From: an uncultured Lachnospiraceae bacterium | GTDB taxonomy: Bacteria; Bacillota; Clostridia; Lachnospirales; Lachnospiraceae | NCBI GenBank assembly: GCA_934320895.1 | Contig: CAKRFY010000001.1 | Location: 136,503-200,502, forward strand | Direction of reading: 5' to 3' | Length of the DNA stretch: 64,000 nucleotides | Shown here: piece after piece, positions 26,629 to 35,095 of the stretch | How positions within the stretch are numbered: the first letter of the stretch is position 1 | Layout: each line of letters starts with the position of its first letter | Translations under genes and position numbers: made by a program | Notes under the pieces: generated by a model | The model's database searches: none | What the model was told of the DNA's origin: nothing | What the model saw: the letters and a program-made list of their open reading frames with translations, nothing else

Positions 26629-27357
26629 CTACTTTGAACCAAATATATTTTTAACGCCGTCAGTAACCCCTGTAGTGTCAGGTTCCTCATATGGCTTTCC
26701 GTTATTAGGAAGATAATAAATATTAAGTGTAAGAGTTCCTGAAAGTTTTCCTGTCTCACTGTCAAATGTAGAAGTTATTGCCGGAACTGTCATACGATCA
26801 GCATTTTTATTTACATACTGATTAAACTTTTTAAGTCCACTGTAGGAAGCAGTATATGACACTGTTACTGCCATATATTGTCCCTGTACTGAAGCACTGG
26901 CTGAATTATCTGTACTTGAATCCGTAGTTTCTGAATCTGTGCTTGACGAGTCACTGCTGTCGGTACTTGCAGAAGTATCAGCCTCAGCACTTCCTGATGA
27001 ATTACCTTTTACAAAACTAAGCTGACTAACTTTAAAATCCATTTTTTTCTCTATATCACGGAATATCGACATAGCTTTTTCTTCTGTTACATCAACAGGA
27101 TATTTATTTTTTATCTCCTCTTGTTTTTCCTTAAGCTCTGCTGTCTCTTTTCTTATCTGCTTCTCTCTTGCAATCTTGCTCTCAAGCTGCATTACCTTCT
27201 GTTCTTTCTGCTCATTTTCAGTTTCTATGCTCTGAGCCTTGCTCATCCCTTTGCTGAATACAAAGAAATATGATGCTGCAAGCAGACAGATTCCTAAAAA
27301 TATTATTAGAAGTTTTTTATCTGACTCTGACATTTTTAAATCAAGTTTCTTGTTCAT
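26629..27357 (-). CDS. pilO: type IV pilus alignment protein PilO
   Basis: A 242-residue PilO-like protein: short cytoplasmic tail, one transmembrane helix (LLIIFLGICLLAASYFFVF, about 14-32), a coiled coil (about 35-90, rich in Glu, Lys and Gln), then a ferredoxin-like domain interrupted by a Ser/Asp/Thr-rich low-complexity insert (about 125-165). The ATG at 27357 follows AGGAGGG; a frame running further upstream overlaps pilMN and is not used. It pairs with PilN to form the inner-membrane alignment complex. Confidence 0.85.
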   Translation of the reverse strand: MNKKLDLKMSESDKKLLIIFLGICLLAASYFFVFSKGMSKAQSIETENEQKEQKVMQLESKIAREKQIRKETAELKEKQEEIKNKYPVDVTEEKAMSIFRDIEKKMDFKVSQLSFVKGNSSGSAEADTSASTDSSDSSSTDSETTDSSTDNSASASVQGQYMAVTVSYTASYSGLKKFNQYVNKNADRMTVPAITSTFDSETGKLSGTLTLNIYYLPNNGKPYEEPDTTGVTDGVKNIFGSK

Positions 27358-27367
27358 CTTTTCCCTC

Positions 27368-29053
27368 CTACTCTGTCTGTCCTGCATCACCTGATGTTGA
27401 AGTATCGCTGTCTGTAGCTGAGTCATCAGCCTCATTTGCACCATCAGGATTATAATTTGCCATTACTGAAAATTCCCATGATGCATTTGCTTTGCCACTT
27501 GTACTATCTCCGCCCTGTGCTATCGACGGCGTAGAAATATCTTTTATAAGTTTCACCCTCCTGAGATTTTCCAGAAGTTTTTCAGCTCTTATTCTCTTTG
27601 CAGTAGTAAGATTGAGTGATATCACATCCCCCTCTATCTGCATGCTTCTTACTTTCATTCCTTTTGGAAGTTTTCTCTCAAGCTCGCCCATTAAAAGAAG
27701 ATATTTTTCATTGCTGGTCTTTGATGCAGCATCTACTGCCTCATATTTCTGTTCACTCTGTCTTGCCTGTTCATTCTCATTATAAACTTTTTCTATATAT
27801 GACATTTTAGAAATCTCTTCATCAAGTTCTTTCTGATGAGATACTGCCATAAACTGTCTGACAGTTGACGTCAGTATAAGAACAACACTTATCAGTACAC
27901 ATGCTGAAATAGTCACATATGCTGTATGCATTCCCTTGCTCTTATCCTGCTGTTCCTCTATTTCTTTTGATTTTACATCAATAGGTGCTATCGTCGCTCC
28001 GACAATAGAAAAATATCCTATTGTACTTACTGCTCCGTCTTTTTCAATATTCTTGCAGTTTTTGAAATCTATAAATGAGCTGTAGTCAAGACTATGTATA
28101 GGCATAGGTATCTCATTTTCAAACATCTTTTTAAGGCCTGCAAGTCTGAAACCGTCACCTATAAGAAATAGTTCACCTTTAAGTTTTCCGCCGAGCTGTG
28201 TCTGATAGTAATCAAGCGCAGTATTTACTACATTCAAATGATAACTAAGTGAATCCCTTATATCTTCAACAGCGTTTTCAAGAGCTGCTGCACTCTCTTC
28301 ATCAGCACTATCTGTCTCGGGAAGCCTGAAAAGTATCTCATTTTTCATCAGATACTGGTATGCCTCATATTCATCCTCGACATTGAACACATCATAATCA
28401 AGCAGACCTGTCAACGCATTTTCAAAGCCATACGGTGTAACACGCTGGAATGTAATCTTGTCATCCTGAACTATAGTTATAACTGTTGACTGTTCCTCAA
28501 GCTGTACCGCAATAAAGTTTGTCTGTTTGCTGTTTTTAAGAAGTTGTACTGCACCATTTCCTATATAATCAAATGTTTCAATCCTGATACCGGCAATCTC
28601 AGCAAATGAGTAATAGTTACTTAAAATACTGTTTGGTACGGCAACAAGCATATATTTGACAAGTTTCTTTCCATCTTTCTCTGTTTCGCCCATCTTACTA
28701 TGGCTGATAACATAGTCAGACACATCCATAGGAAAATAATCTTTTATCTGCACATTTATAATAGAAGCAACTTTATTTTCTTTTACCGGTGGTATTGCGA
28801 TTTCTCTTGTAACTATCTTTGATGATGCGAGTGTAAATACAACTTCTCTCTCTTTTATTCCATACTTTTGAAGTGCATCTACAAGTGCTGCCGCAAATTC
28901 TTCTTTATCTCTTATGTATCCGTCATCAACAGCATGTTCAGGTGTTCTGAATGTAAATGCTTTATAAATCTTTGGTGATGATTTTTTATAGTCAACAAGA
29001 CCTACCTTAGTCAGCCATATGCCGGCTTCAATACTTACTACCTTCTTACCCAT
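27368..29053 (-). CDS. pilMN: PilM-PilN fusion protein
   Basis: 561 residues combining two normally separate proteins. Residues about 1-340 are PilM, an actin-like ATPase fold (KVVSIEAGIWLTKVGLVD, FTLASSKIVTREIAIP). Residues about 365-530 are PilN: one transmembrane helix (TISACVLISVVLILTSTV), a coiled coil, and a ferredoxin-like end (GDVISLNLTTAKRI). PilM binds the PilN N-tail in other pili, so a fusion fits. A fused pilMN is, as I recall, also found in Clostridioides difficile. I start at ATG 29053 behind AAAGGA; 28 upstream in-frame residues are rejected. Confidence 0.88.
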   Translation of the reverse strand: MGKKVVSIEAGIWLTKVGLVDYKKSSPKIYKAFTFRTPEHAVDDGYIRDKEEFAAALVDALQKYGIKEREVVFTLASSKIVTREIAIPPVKENKVASIINVQIKDYFPMDVSDYVISHSKMGETEKDGKKLVKYMLVAVPNSILSNYYSFAEIAGIRIETFDYIGNGAVQLLKNSKQTNFIAVQLEEQSTVITIVQDDKITFQRVTPYGFENALTGLLDYDVFNVEDEYEAYQYLMKNEILFRLPETDSADEESAAALENAVEDIRDSLSYHLNVVNTALDYYQTQLGGKLKGELFLIGDGFRLAGLKKMFENEIPMPIHSLDYSSFIDFKNCKNIEKDGAVSTIGYFSIVGATIAPIDVKSKEIEEQQDKSKGMHTAYVTISACVLISVVLILTSTVRQFMAVSHQKELDEEISKMSYIEKVYNENEQARQSEQKYEAVDAASKTSNEKYLLLMGELERKLPKGMKVRSMQIEGDVISLNLTTAKRIRAEKLLENLRRVKLIKDISTPSIAQGGDSTSGKANASWEFSVMANYNPDGANEADDSATDSDTSTSGDAGQTE

Positions 29054-29075
29054 TTTTATTCCTTTCTGTTTACAG

Positions 29076-29146
29076 CCGGATTTTTTCAGCTTAAAAAATG
29101 TCTGATACATACTTTTTAAGACATTCCCTAAGCTCAAAAAATCCGG
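29076..29146. repeat. long imperfect inverted repeat in the pilD-pilMN gap
   Basis: CCGGATTTTTTcAGCTTA (29076-29093) pairs with TAAGCTcAAAAAATCCGG (29129-29146) with one mismatch. An inner ATGTCT/AGACAT stem lies between. There is no U-tract after it on the minus strand, so it looks like an mRNA stability or processing hairpin ahead of pilMN rather than a terminator. Confidence 0.65.
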
Positions 29147-29185
29147 ATATATGTTTATATTTTTCTTCTTATATCCTTTTTCTTC

Positions 29186-29947
29186 TTATCTGCAAAGTAT
29201 GTTGACATACCAGTCAATCATCCCATTTCCCCACAACGCTGCGATAAATATCCCCAGTGAAAGATACGGCCCCATTGCAAGCATATGCTTTGCACCGCTT
29301 ACCTTCATTCTTATAAGATGGATAACTGAACCTAGTATACACGCAAGTATAAATGCGAGTATTATAAGCTTCCATCCGAGAATAAGTCCTGCCGCCGCCA
29401 TAAGCTTTACGTCTCCGCCGCCTATCGCCTGACCGCCTGACAAAAAATAGATTATAAATAATACAATACTTACACATATCATACCCACAAGATGTGAGAC
29501 GATATTTTGTCTGTCTATAATACACATAACTGCACCGATAACAGCTAATGTTATATTAAGACATAATGGAATTTCAAATGTTCTCTCATCGATCATTGTC
29601 AAAACAATAAGAACAGAAGTCATGAGACAATACAGCACACTGTTTATATTGATACCATTTGCCATGAAAACGATAACATACAGTATGCCGTTAAGTGCCT
29701 CAATCAATGGATACTGCTTCGATATTTTAGCTCCGCAGTTTCGACATCTGCCCCTTAAAATGATGTAGGAAAACACCGGAAACATATCATACCAGTGCAG
29801 CGTCGCACCGCAGTTCATGCAGTGTGAGCGCGGCATAATACTTTCTTTTTCAGGAATACGGTAGATACAGACATTTAGGAAGCTGCCTATAACGATACCG
29901 TACAGGAATATAATTATGTAAAGTAAGATTGTGATTTGCACTGGCAT
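29186..29947 (-). CDS. pilD: prepilin leader peptidase / N-methyltransferase
   Basis: A 253-residue membrane aspartyl protease that cuts prepilins after Gly and methylates the new N-terminus. The N-domain has the two zinc CxxC pairs (CMNCGATL and CRNCGAKI, about 44-75). The catalytic aspartates are in the second domain: TMIDERTFEIP and GGGDVKLMAAAGL. Eight helices are visible. It serves the pilin and four prepilin-like genes of this operon. Start follows AAAGGAG. Confidence 0.96.
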   Translation of the reverse strand: MPVQITILLYIIIFLYGIVIGSFLNVCIYRIPEKESIMPRSHCMNCGATLHWYDMFPVFSYIILRGRCRNCGAKISKQYPLIEALNGILYVIVFMANGININSVLYCLMTSVLIVLTMIDERTFEIPLCLNITLAVIGAVMCIIDRQNIVSHLVGMICVSIVLFIIYFLSGGQAIGGGDVKLMAAAGLILGWKLIILAFILACILGSVIHLIRMKVSGAKHMLAMGPYLSLGIFIAALWGNGMIDWYVNILCR

Positions 29948-29968
29948 TTTGGTTTGTCTCCTTTGGGA

Positions 29969-30466
29969 TTATAAGTCAGCTTCAACAGAACTGAATACTT
30001 TGTCTGAGCCACTATAAGCCTGAGTAGTAGCTTTTTTACCTTTTAAATCAATCTTAATTTCAATTTTGTCAATACTCTTACCCTTTGTTGACTTCATTTT
30101 TCCCTGTAATGTCTCTATCTTATCATATGTTTTTTCTGTAATTTCTGGAGCAAGTAACTTAGCATCATCACTTGCAGGATTGTATACATCAATTGTTATA
30201 ACAGGATCTGTGTCATTTGCTGTAGTTTTAACTTTATCAGCATTCTCAGAATAAGCTGTAACTGCTGCTGTACTATAGCTGTTGATTATCTGTAAATCCT
30301 TTGACTCTTTTGACTTATTGATATAAGGAATTACCTGTGTTCCAACGATACCAACGAGGATAGCCATGATAGCGATAACGATGATAAGCTCTACGAGAGA
30401 GAATCCCTTGTTTCCTTCCTCCTTTCTTTTCTTCATTTCATTAAGCTTTGTCTGTAAAAAATTCAT
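29969..30466 (-). CDS. pilA: major type IV pilin
   Basis: A 165-residue prepilin: leader ending NKG, mature sequence FSLVELIIVIAIMAILVGI with Glu5, then IPYINKSKESKDLQIINS and a small globular domain rich in Lys, Asp and Thr with no cysteine pair. It lies between pilC and pilD and is the shortest and most canonical prepilin here, so I take it as the major subunit. The ATG at 30466 is preceded by GGAG; 63 in-frame upstream residues are not credible. About 225 bases separate it from pilC, leaving room for its own promoter. Confidence 0.88.
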   Translation of the reverse strand: MNFLQTKLNEMKKRKEEGNKGFSLVELIIVIAIMAILVGIVGTQVIPYINKSKESKDLQIINSYSTAAVTAYSENADKVKTTANDTDPVITIDVYNPASDDAKLLAPEITEKTYDKIETLQGKMKSTKGKSIDKIEIKIDLKGKKATTQAYSGSDKVFSSVEADL

Positions 30467-30647
30467 TTTCCTTAATCTCCTTTTTAATGTTAAGTTTTTA
30501 GTATATACCAAGCCTAAGGTCTTTCCCAAACCCCGAAGCTCTTTTATATCATATGCCCCATGGCGGCACATAATAATCATAATAATAGAATGAACACTAA
30601 AATGTCCATATCCTGTGCAAAAAATCATGCACAAATTTGTAGTGAAG

Positions 30648-30695
30648 TCAAGCATATATTCGCAATCCGCTTTGATACTTGCTTGATAATGTTAA
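30648..30695 (-). repeat. 48-bp repeat, copy D, overlapping the pilC stop
   Basis: On the minus strand this copy starts TTAACATTATCAAGC; its TAA is the pilC stop. It ends GCGGATTGCGAATATATG. A TGTGCA/TGCACA hairpin (about 30614-30632) follows. Confidence 0.75.
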
Positions 30696-31903
30696 CCTAT
30701 ACTGTCATACATACTGTATATTGGCAGCATGATCGCTAGTATGATAGGTACGACTACGACTGCCATTATGATAATGATGATCGGCTCAAGTGCAGCCATA
30801 AGTGACTCTGTCGCCATCTCCACCTCATCATCATAATAATCTGCAATCTTATCAAGCATGTCCTCCATATTACCTGTCTGCTCGCCTATCTCGATCATAT
30901 GGCATACAACAGGAGGAAACACACCGCTTTCTGTAAGCGGTTTTGACAACGGAAGTCCATGTGTAACATCATCCTCAGCCTTTTTAAGTGCCCTCTTTAC
31001 GACTTCGTTTGTCATTATCTTTCTGACTATCGCGACGGCATCTACCATCTGTATACCTGATGCCATCAGTGTACTGAGCGTCCTTGTAAGTCTCGCCGAC
31101 GCTGTCTTTATGGTTAAAGTTCCAAAAAGTGGAATCTTTAATGCAATTCTTCCTATAAGCATCGCACCGCTGTCTGTATTTTTAATAGCTTTAAATGCTA
31201 CTACGATACCAGCTACTATAAGCAGCATCACATACCAGTAATCTACAAAGAAATCACTGACCGACATAACAAACTTAGTTATCGCCGGAAGTTCTCCGCC
31301 TCCAAGATCATCAAATGATGCTGTAAATGTCGGTACTATCTTTATCATCATAATAGCTACTACTACTACGATAACTAATATAAGTATGATAGGATAAATC
31401 ATGGATTTTACTATCATTCCTTTAAGATGTGCATCTTTTTCAAAATGTTCGGCAAGTCTGCTAAATGTCGTGTCCATACTTCCCGATGCTTCACCAGCGG
31501 ATACCATATGTATCATAATCTCTGGAAATATCTTCGGGTAATGTGACATGGCATCTGCAAGCGTCTCACCTCTCTGAACTTCACTGCTTACATTTTTAAT
31601 GGCATTTTTAAATGATTTATTCTCCGTTTGGTTGGAAAGCATGTCAAGTGCCGTGATAACAGTGACACCTGCGTTTAATATACTCTCGAACTGACGGCAG
31701 AACACTCCGAGTTCTCTCGGTTTGACCGCTTTTCCTATATGTATGTCCAAATCTTTGTTTAGCGCATTTGCCGGTGCAACCTTTACTATCAAACTGCCGT
31801 TTGAACTTAGCTTGGCTTTTGCTGCTTCTAAGTTCGGAGCTTCAAGTGTACCGGTTTTAGTCTTTCCGCTCGGCTGCACAACCTCATAATTATAATTTTC
31901 CAT
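30692..31903 (-). CDS. pilC: type IV pilus inner-membrane platform protein PilC
   Basis: A 403-residue GspF-family protein with two T2SSF repeats (about 70-193 and 273-395), each ending in membrane helices. Family blocks: FCRQFESILNAGVTVITALD, MIHMVSAGEASGSMDTTFSRL, and MIEIGEQTGNMEDML. It links the PilB/PilT motors to the growing pilus. I use ATG 31903, behind AAAGGA; 14 upstream residues of the longer frame are excluded. Gap to pilT is 70 bases and contains a TACAGT/ACTGTA stem. Confidence 0.95.
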   Translation of the reverse strand: MENYNYEVVQPSGKTKTGTLEAPNLEAAKAKLSSNGSLIVKVAPANALNKDLDIHIGKAVKPRELGVFCRQFESILNAGVTVITALDMLSNQTENKSFKNAIKNVSSEVQRGETLADAMSHYPKIFPEIMIHMVSAGEASGSMDTTFSRLAEHFEKDAHLKGMIVKSMIYPIILILVIVVVVAIMMIKIVPTFTASFDDLGGGELPAITKFVMSVSDFFVDYWYVMLLIVAGIVVAFKAIKNTDSGAMLIGRIALKIPLFGTLTIKTASARLTRTLSTLMASGIQMVDAVAIVRKIMTNEVVKRALKKAEDDVTHGLPLSKPLTESGVFPPVVCHMIEIGEQTGNMEDMLDKIADYYDDEVEMATESLMAALEPIIIIIMAVVVVPIILAIMLPIYSMYDSIG

Positions 31904-31973
31904 TGGCAATTTCCTTTCAGAACCGTTAAGTACAGTGAATATCAATTTTCACCATGCTAGTGTACTGTAATCT

Positions 31974-33035
31974 CTAGAATAATTTACCACGCATCTTCGT
32001 GTCGTCCTGTGCAAATTCTACTGCACTGTCAGCCGATATTTTGTGTTTGAGGTACAGATCAAACAATGAGTCATCCATCATTATCATGCCGTTTTTCTTA
32101 CTTGTCTGCATAATAGATGGAAGCTGATGCGTCTTGTCCTCTCTGATAAGATTCTTTATGGCAGGTGTTCCAAACATTACCTCAAATGCTGCTATCCTGC
32201 CCTTTATATCTGCCCTTGGCAAAAGCTGCTGCGATATAACTGCTTCAAGTACTGATGCAAGCTGTATTCTGACCTGCTCCTGCTGGTGCGGTGGAAATAC
32301 ATCTATGATTCTCTCAATCGTAGGTGCAGCACCTATCGTATGAAGTGTAGAAAATACAAGGTGGCCTGTCTCTGCTGCCGTAACGGCTGTCGAGATAGTA
32401 TCAAGGTCACGCATCTCTCCGACAAGTATAATATCCGGATCTTCACGAAGTGCCGAGCGCAACGCATCACCATAGGACTCTGTATCAAGTCCTATCTCAC
32501 GCTGATTTACTATCGCCTTTTTATGATTGTGAAGGTACTCGATAGGATCTTCAAGTGTTATTATATGAACATTTTTTTCATTATTTATAATGTCTATAAG
32601 TGAGGCAAGTGTCGTTGATTTACCACTTCCTGTAGGCCCTGTAACAAGCACAAGTCCTCTCTTTTTCTTTGTAAGTTCTATGACATGGTGTGGTATTCCA
32701 AGACTTTCTGCACTCGGAATACTTGTCCCGATAAGTCTTAATACCGCTGCATATGAACCACGCTGCTTAAATGCATTTACACGAAATCTGCCGACTTCGT
32801 TTATGGCGTAGGCAAAATCAAGCTCTCCCTTTTCTGCCATCGTCTTTTTCTGTGACTCCTTCATCATAGATTCAACGAGTTCCTTTGCCTTGTCTGGCAT
32901 AATTTTCTCAAAATCAGGCATTTCACAAAGTTCGCCACGAATTCTGCATTTAGGTTTGATACCAACCGTGATATGTAGATCTGATGCGCCAAGTTCTTTC
33001 GCTTTCATCAGAAGTGAATACATATTAGTTTCCAT
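31974..33035 (-). CDS. pilT: type IV pilus retraction ATPase PilT
   Basis: A 353-residue hexameric ATPase that depolymerises pili. Walker A GPTGSGKSTT, an Asp box IITLEDPIEYLH, Walker B DPDIILVGEMRD, and the His box TGHLVFSTLHT are all present. A PilT-specific N-domain precedes them (ELGASDLHITVG), and the C-terminal AIRNLIRE-type block is represented by AIKNLIREDKTHQ. Start follows AGGAGG. Presence of PilT implies retractable pili and twitching. Confidence 0.96.
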   Translation of the reverse strand: METNMYSLLMKAKELGASDLHITVGIKPKCRIRGELCEMPDFEKIMPDKAKELVESMMKESQKKTMAEKGELDFAYAINEVGRFRVNAFKQRGSYAAVLRLIGTSIPSAESLGIPHHVIELTKKKRGLVLVTGPTGSGKSTTLASLIDIINNEKNVHIITLEDPIEYLHNHKKAIVNQREIGLDTESYGDALRSALREDPDIILVGEMRDLDTISTAVTAAETGHLVFSTLHTIGAAPTIERIIDVFPPHQQEQVRIQLASVLEAVISQQLLPRADIKGRIAAFEVMFGTPAIKNLIREDKTHQLPSIMQTSKKNGMIMMDDSLFDLYLKHKISADSAVEFAQDDTKMRGKLF

Positions 33036-33046
33036 AACTTCTCCTC

Positions 33047-34768
33047 CTAATTGTTCTCGTATGTAACACGACGAACTTCATCTACTGTAGTAATACCTTT
33101 TAATACATAGTCTATAACACTCATTCTAAGTGTCTTCATACCATTTTTAAGTGCTATCTGCTCAAGAGTATCGGCATTTTCACCTTTGTTTATCGCTCTT
33201 TTTAGCTCACGGTTTACCGGCATTATCTCATACACACCGATTCGACCATAATAACCTGTTCCTCCACACCGCACACATTCACAATGGCGCGCTTTTTTTA
33301 TCATAAGCTTTTCAGAATTGTCTTTAAGTCCAAGTTCTCTTTTATCATCCTCTGTTGCTTCTACCATCACGCCACACTCCGGACAGACTCTTCGTACAAG
33401 TCGCTGTGCAATAACTCCTATAACAGAATCACCGATCATGTAATTTTGAACTCCCATATCTTCAAGTCTGGTGATCGTGCTTGCCGCACTGTTCGTATGA
33501 AGTGTGCTTACAACAAGATGCCCTGTGATAGATGCTTTTACGGCAATCTCTGCTGTCTCGGCATCTCGTATCTCTCCTATCATGATGATATCAGGATCCT
33601 GTCTTAAGATCGAGCGAAGTGCTGAACCAAATGTAAGTCCTGCTTTTTCATTTACCTGAACCTGATTTATGCCATTGATATTAGCCTCAACTGGATCCTC
33701 TACTGTAATTATATTCACACCTTCAACATTTAATTCACTTAATGCGGTGTAAAGTGTTGTCGATTTTCCGCTTCCCGTAGGCCCCGTTACTAATATTAAA
33801 CCATTATTGTGGCTCAGTATATCGTTAAATTTTTCCAGTTCATCATCTGGAAATCCAAGGTCTCTTTTGTCTCTTGTAAGACCGGTCTTTTGTGCAAGTC
33901 GCATAACTGCCTTCTCGCCGTATACTGTCGGAAGCAATGATACTCGTATATCATACTCCTGCCTGTCGACAATAGATGTTGCTCTTCCGTCCTGCGGCCT
34001 TCTTTTTTCCGAAATATCAAGTCCGCTCACTATCTTTATTCGGGCTATCATAGCAGCATGAAGTGCTATGTCATGCCTCATTTCTTCATGCAGTACACCG
34101 TCTACACGAAAACGTATACGAACCTGATTTTCCATAGGCTCTATATGAATATCGCTCGCCCTTTTATGTACTGCCTGTTCTATGATCTGTCTGACGAGTT
34201 TAACAATCGGTGCTTCTGTCTGGTCTTCACGCTCTTCATTCTGAACTGCACCGTTATTTTGCTGCTGCCTCTCTCTTGTGTACTGCTCTGCCACACGAAG
34301 TACCTCAGCATTTCCGTAATATCTGTCTATAGCCGCAGCTATATCACTCTGAACTGTCACACATCTCTCAATCTGGAAACCCGTTATGATTGATATATCG
34401 TCCATAGCTCTGATATCAAGCGGATCACTCATCGCTACTTTTAATATATTTGGATTTTTCTCGCTAAACGCGAATGGAATCAGACTATATTTACGCAATA
34501 CCGACTCGTCGATCATCTTTATAATCTCATCCTGAATACGGATATTTGACAAGTCTACACTCTCTATACCAAGCTGCTGCTGCAATGCTTCCATGATCTG
34601 CTGCTCTGTCGTAAAACCAAGTTCTATAAGCACGCTTCCCAGCTTTTCACCTTTTTTCTCGGTCTTTTGCATCTCTAATGCCGTACCGAGCTGTTCTTCT
34701 GTGATAACCCCTACTTCTACAAGAAGATCCCCAAGTCTTTTTTTCTTTCTATAACCTGCTGCCCTCAC
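33047..34768 (-). CDS. pilB: type IV pilus extension ATPase PilB/GspE
   Basis: 573 residues. N-terminal MshEN domain with both half-signatures, RLGDLLVEVGVITEEQL (about 11-27) and KLGSVLIELGFTTEQQI (about 42-58); in this family they bind c-di-GMP. The ATPase core has GPTGSGKSTT (Walker A), ITVEDPVEANI, DPDIIMIGEIRD (Walker B) and TGHLVVSTLHT. A zinc site with two cysteine pairs (CPECG and CVRCGGTGYYG) follows. I start at GTG 34768, 10 bases after GAGG; the GTG at 34780 is part of that ribosome site. First gene of the pilus operon. Confidence 0.95.
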   Translation of the reverse strand: MRAAGYRKKKRLGDLLVEVGVITEEQLGTALEMQKTEKKGEKLGSVLIELGFTTEQQIMEALQQQLGIESVDLSNIRIQDEIIKMIDESVLRKYSLIPFAFSEKNPNILKVAMSDPLDIRAMDDISIITGFQIERCVTVQSDIAAAIDRYYGNAEVLRVAEQYTRERQQQNNGAVQNEEREDQTEAPIVKLVRQIIEQAVHKRASDIHIEPMENQVRIRFRVDGVLHEEMRHDIALHAAMIARIKIVSGLDISEKRRPQDGRATSIVDRQEYDIRVSLLPTVYGEKAVMRLAQKTGLTRDKRDLGFPDDELEKFNDILSHNNGLILVTGPTGSGKSTTLYTALSELNVEGVNIITVEDPVEANINGINQVQVNEKAGLTFGSALRSILRQDPDIIMIGEIRDAETAEIAVKASITGHLVVSTLHTNSAASTITRLEDMGVQNYMIGDSVIGVIAQRLVRRVCPECGVMVEATEDDKRELGLKDNSEKLMIKKARHCECVRCGGTGYYGRIGVYEIMPVNRELKRAINKGENADTLEQIALKNGMKTLRMSVIDYVLKGITTVDEVRRVTYENN

Positions 34769-34884
34769 TACAAAAATCACCTCATGATCATTTTTACCCT
34801 TATTTTACCTTTTTCCCTTTATGATTTTTGTTTTAATTCTCAATTTCACCCTTAAATCAATTTTTTTCAACCTATAATTTTTAT

Positions 34885-34913
34885 AGAATACACCCTATTT
34901 ATAAAAAAATCAA
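34885..34913 (-). promoter_or_regulatory. candidate promoter of the pilus operon
   Basis: Minus-strand TTGATT (34913-34908) and TATTCT (34890-34885) with 17-base spacing, about 115 bases before pilB. The surrounding 34781-35017 is extremely AT-rich; I see no c-di-GMP riboswitch core in it. Confidence 0.45.
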
Positions 34914-35017
34914 TATTTTCTCAGCATAATTTTTATTTAAACTATTTTACTTATATACAAAAAAATCACTTGTTTTTTCGCCATTTCTTCTATTTAACAA
35001 ACTTTTTTCACCCAAAA

Positions 35018-35061
35018 AAGGCGAATATAAATGCTTTTTTGCTTACATTTACATCCGCCTT
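35018..35061 (-). terminator. intrinsic terminator of the GH13 gene
   Basis: Arms AAGGCGGATGTAAATG and CATTTATATTCGCCTT (minus strand; two non-Watson-Crick positions) followed by six T, 35 bases beyond the stop at 35096. Confidence 0.85.
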
Positions 35062-35095
35062 CAACATGAAGAATTATATAAAATTTCATCAGTAA

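Noticed and set aside
34781-35017. c-di-GMP riboswitch before the pilus operon
   Set aside because: The leader is AT-rich without the conserved GNRA/receptor or GC-rich core of either class.
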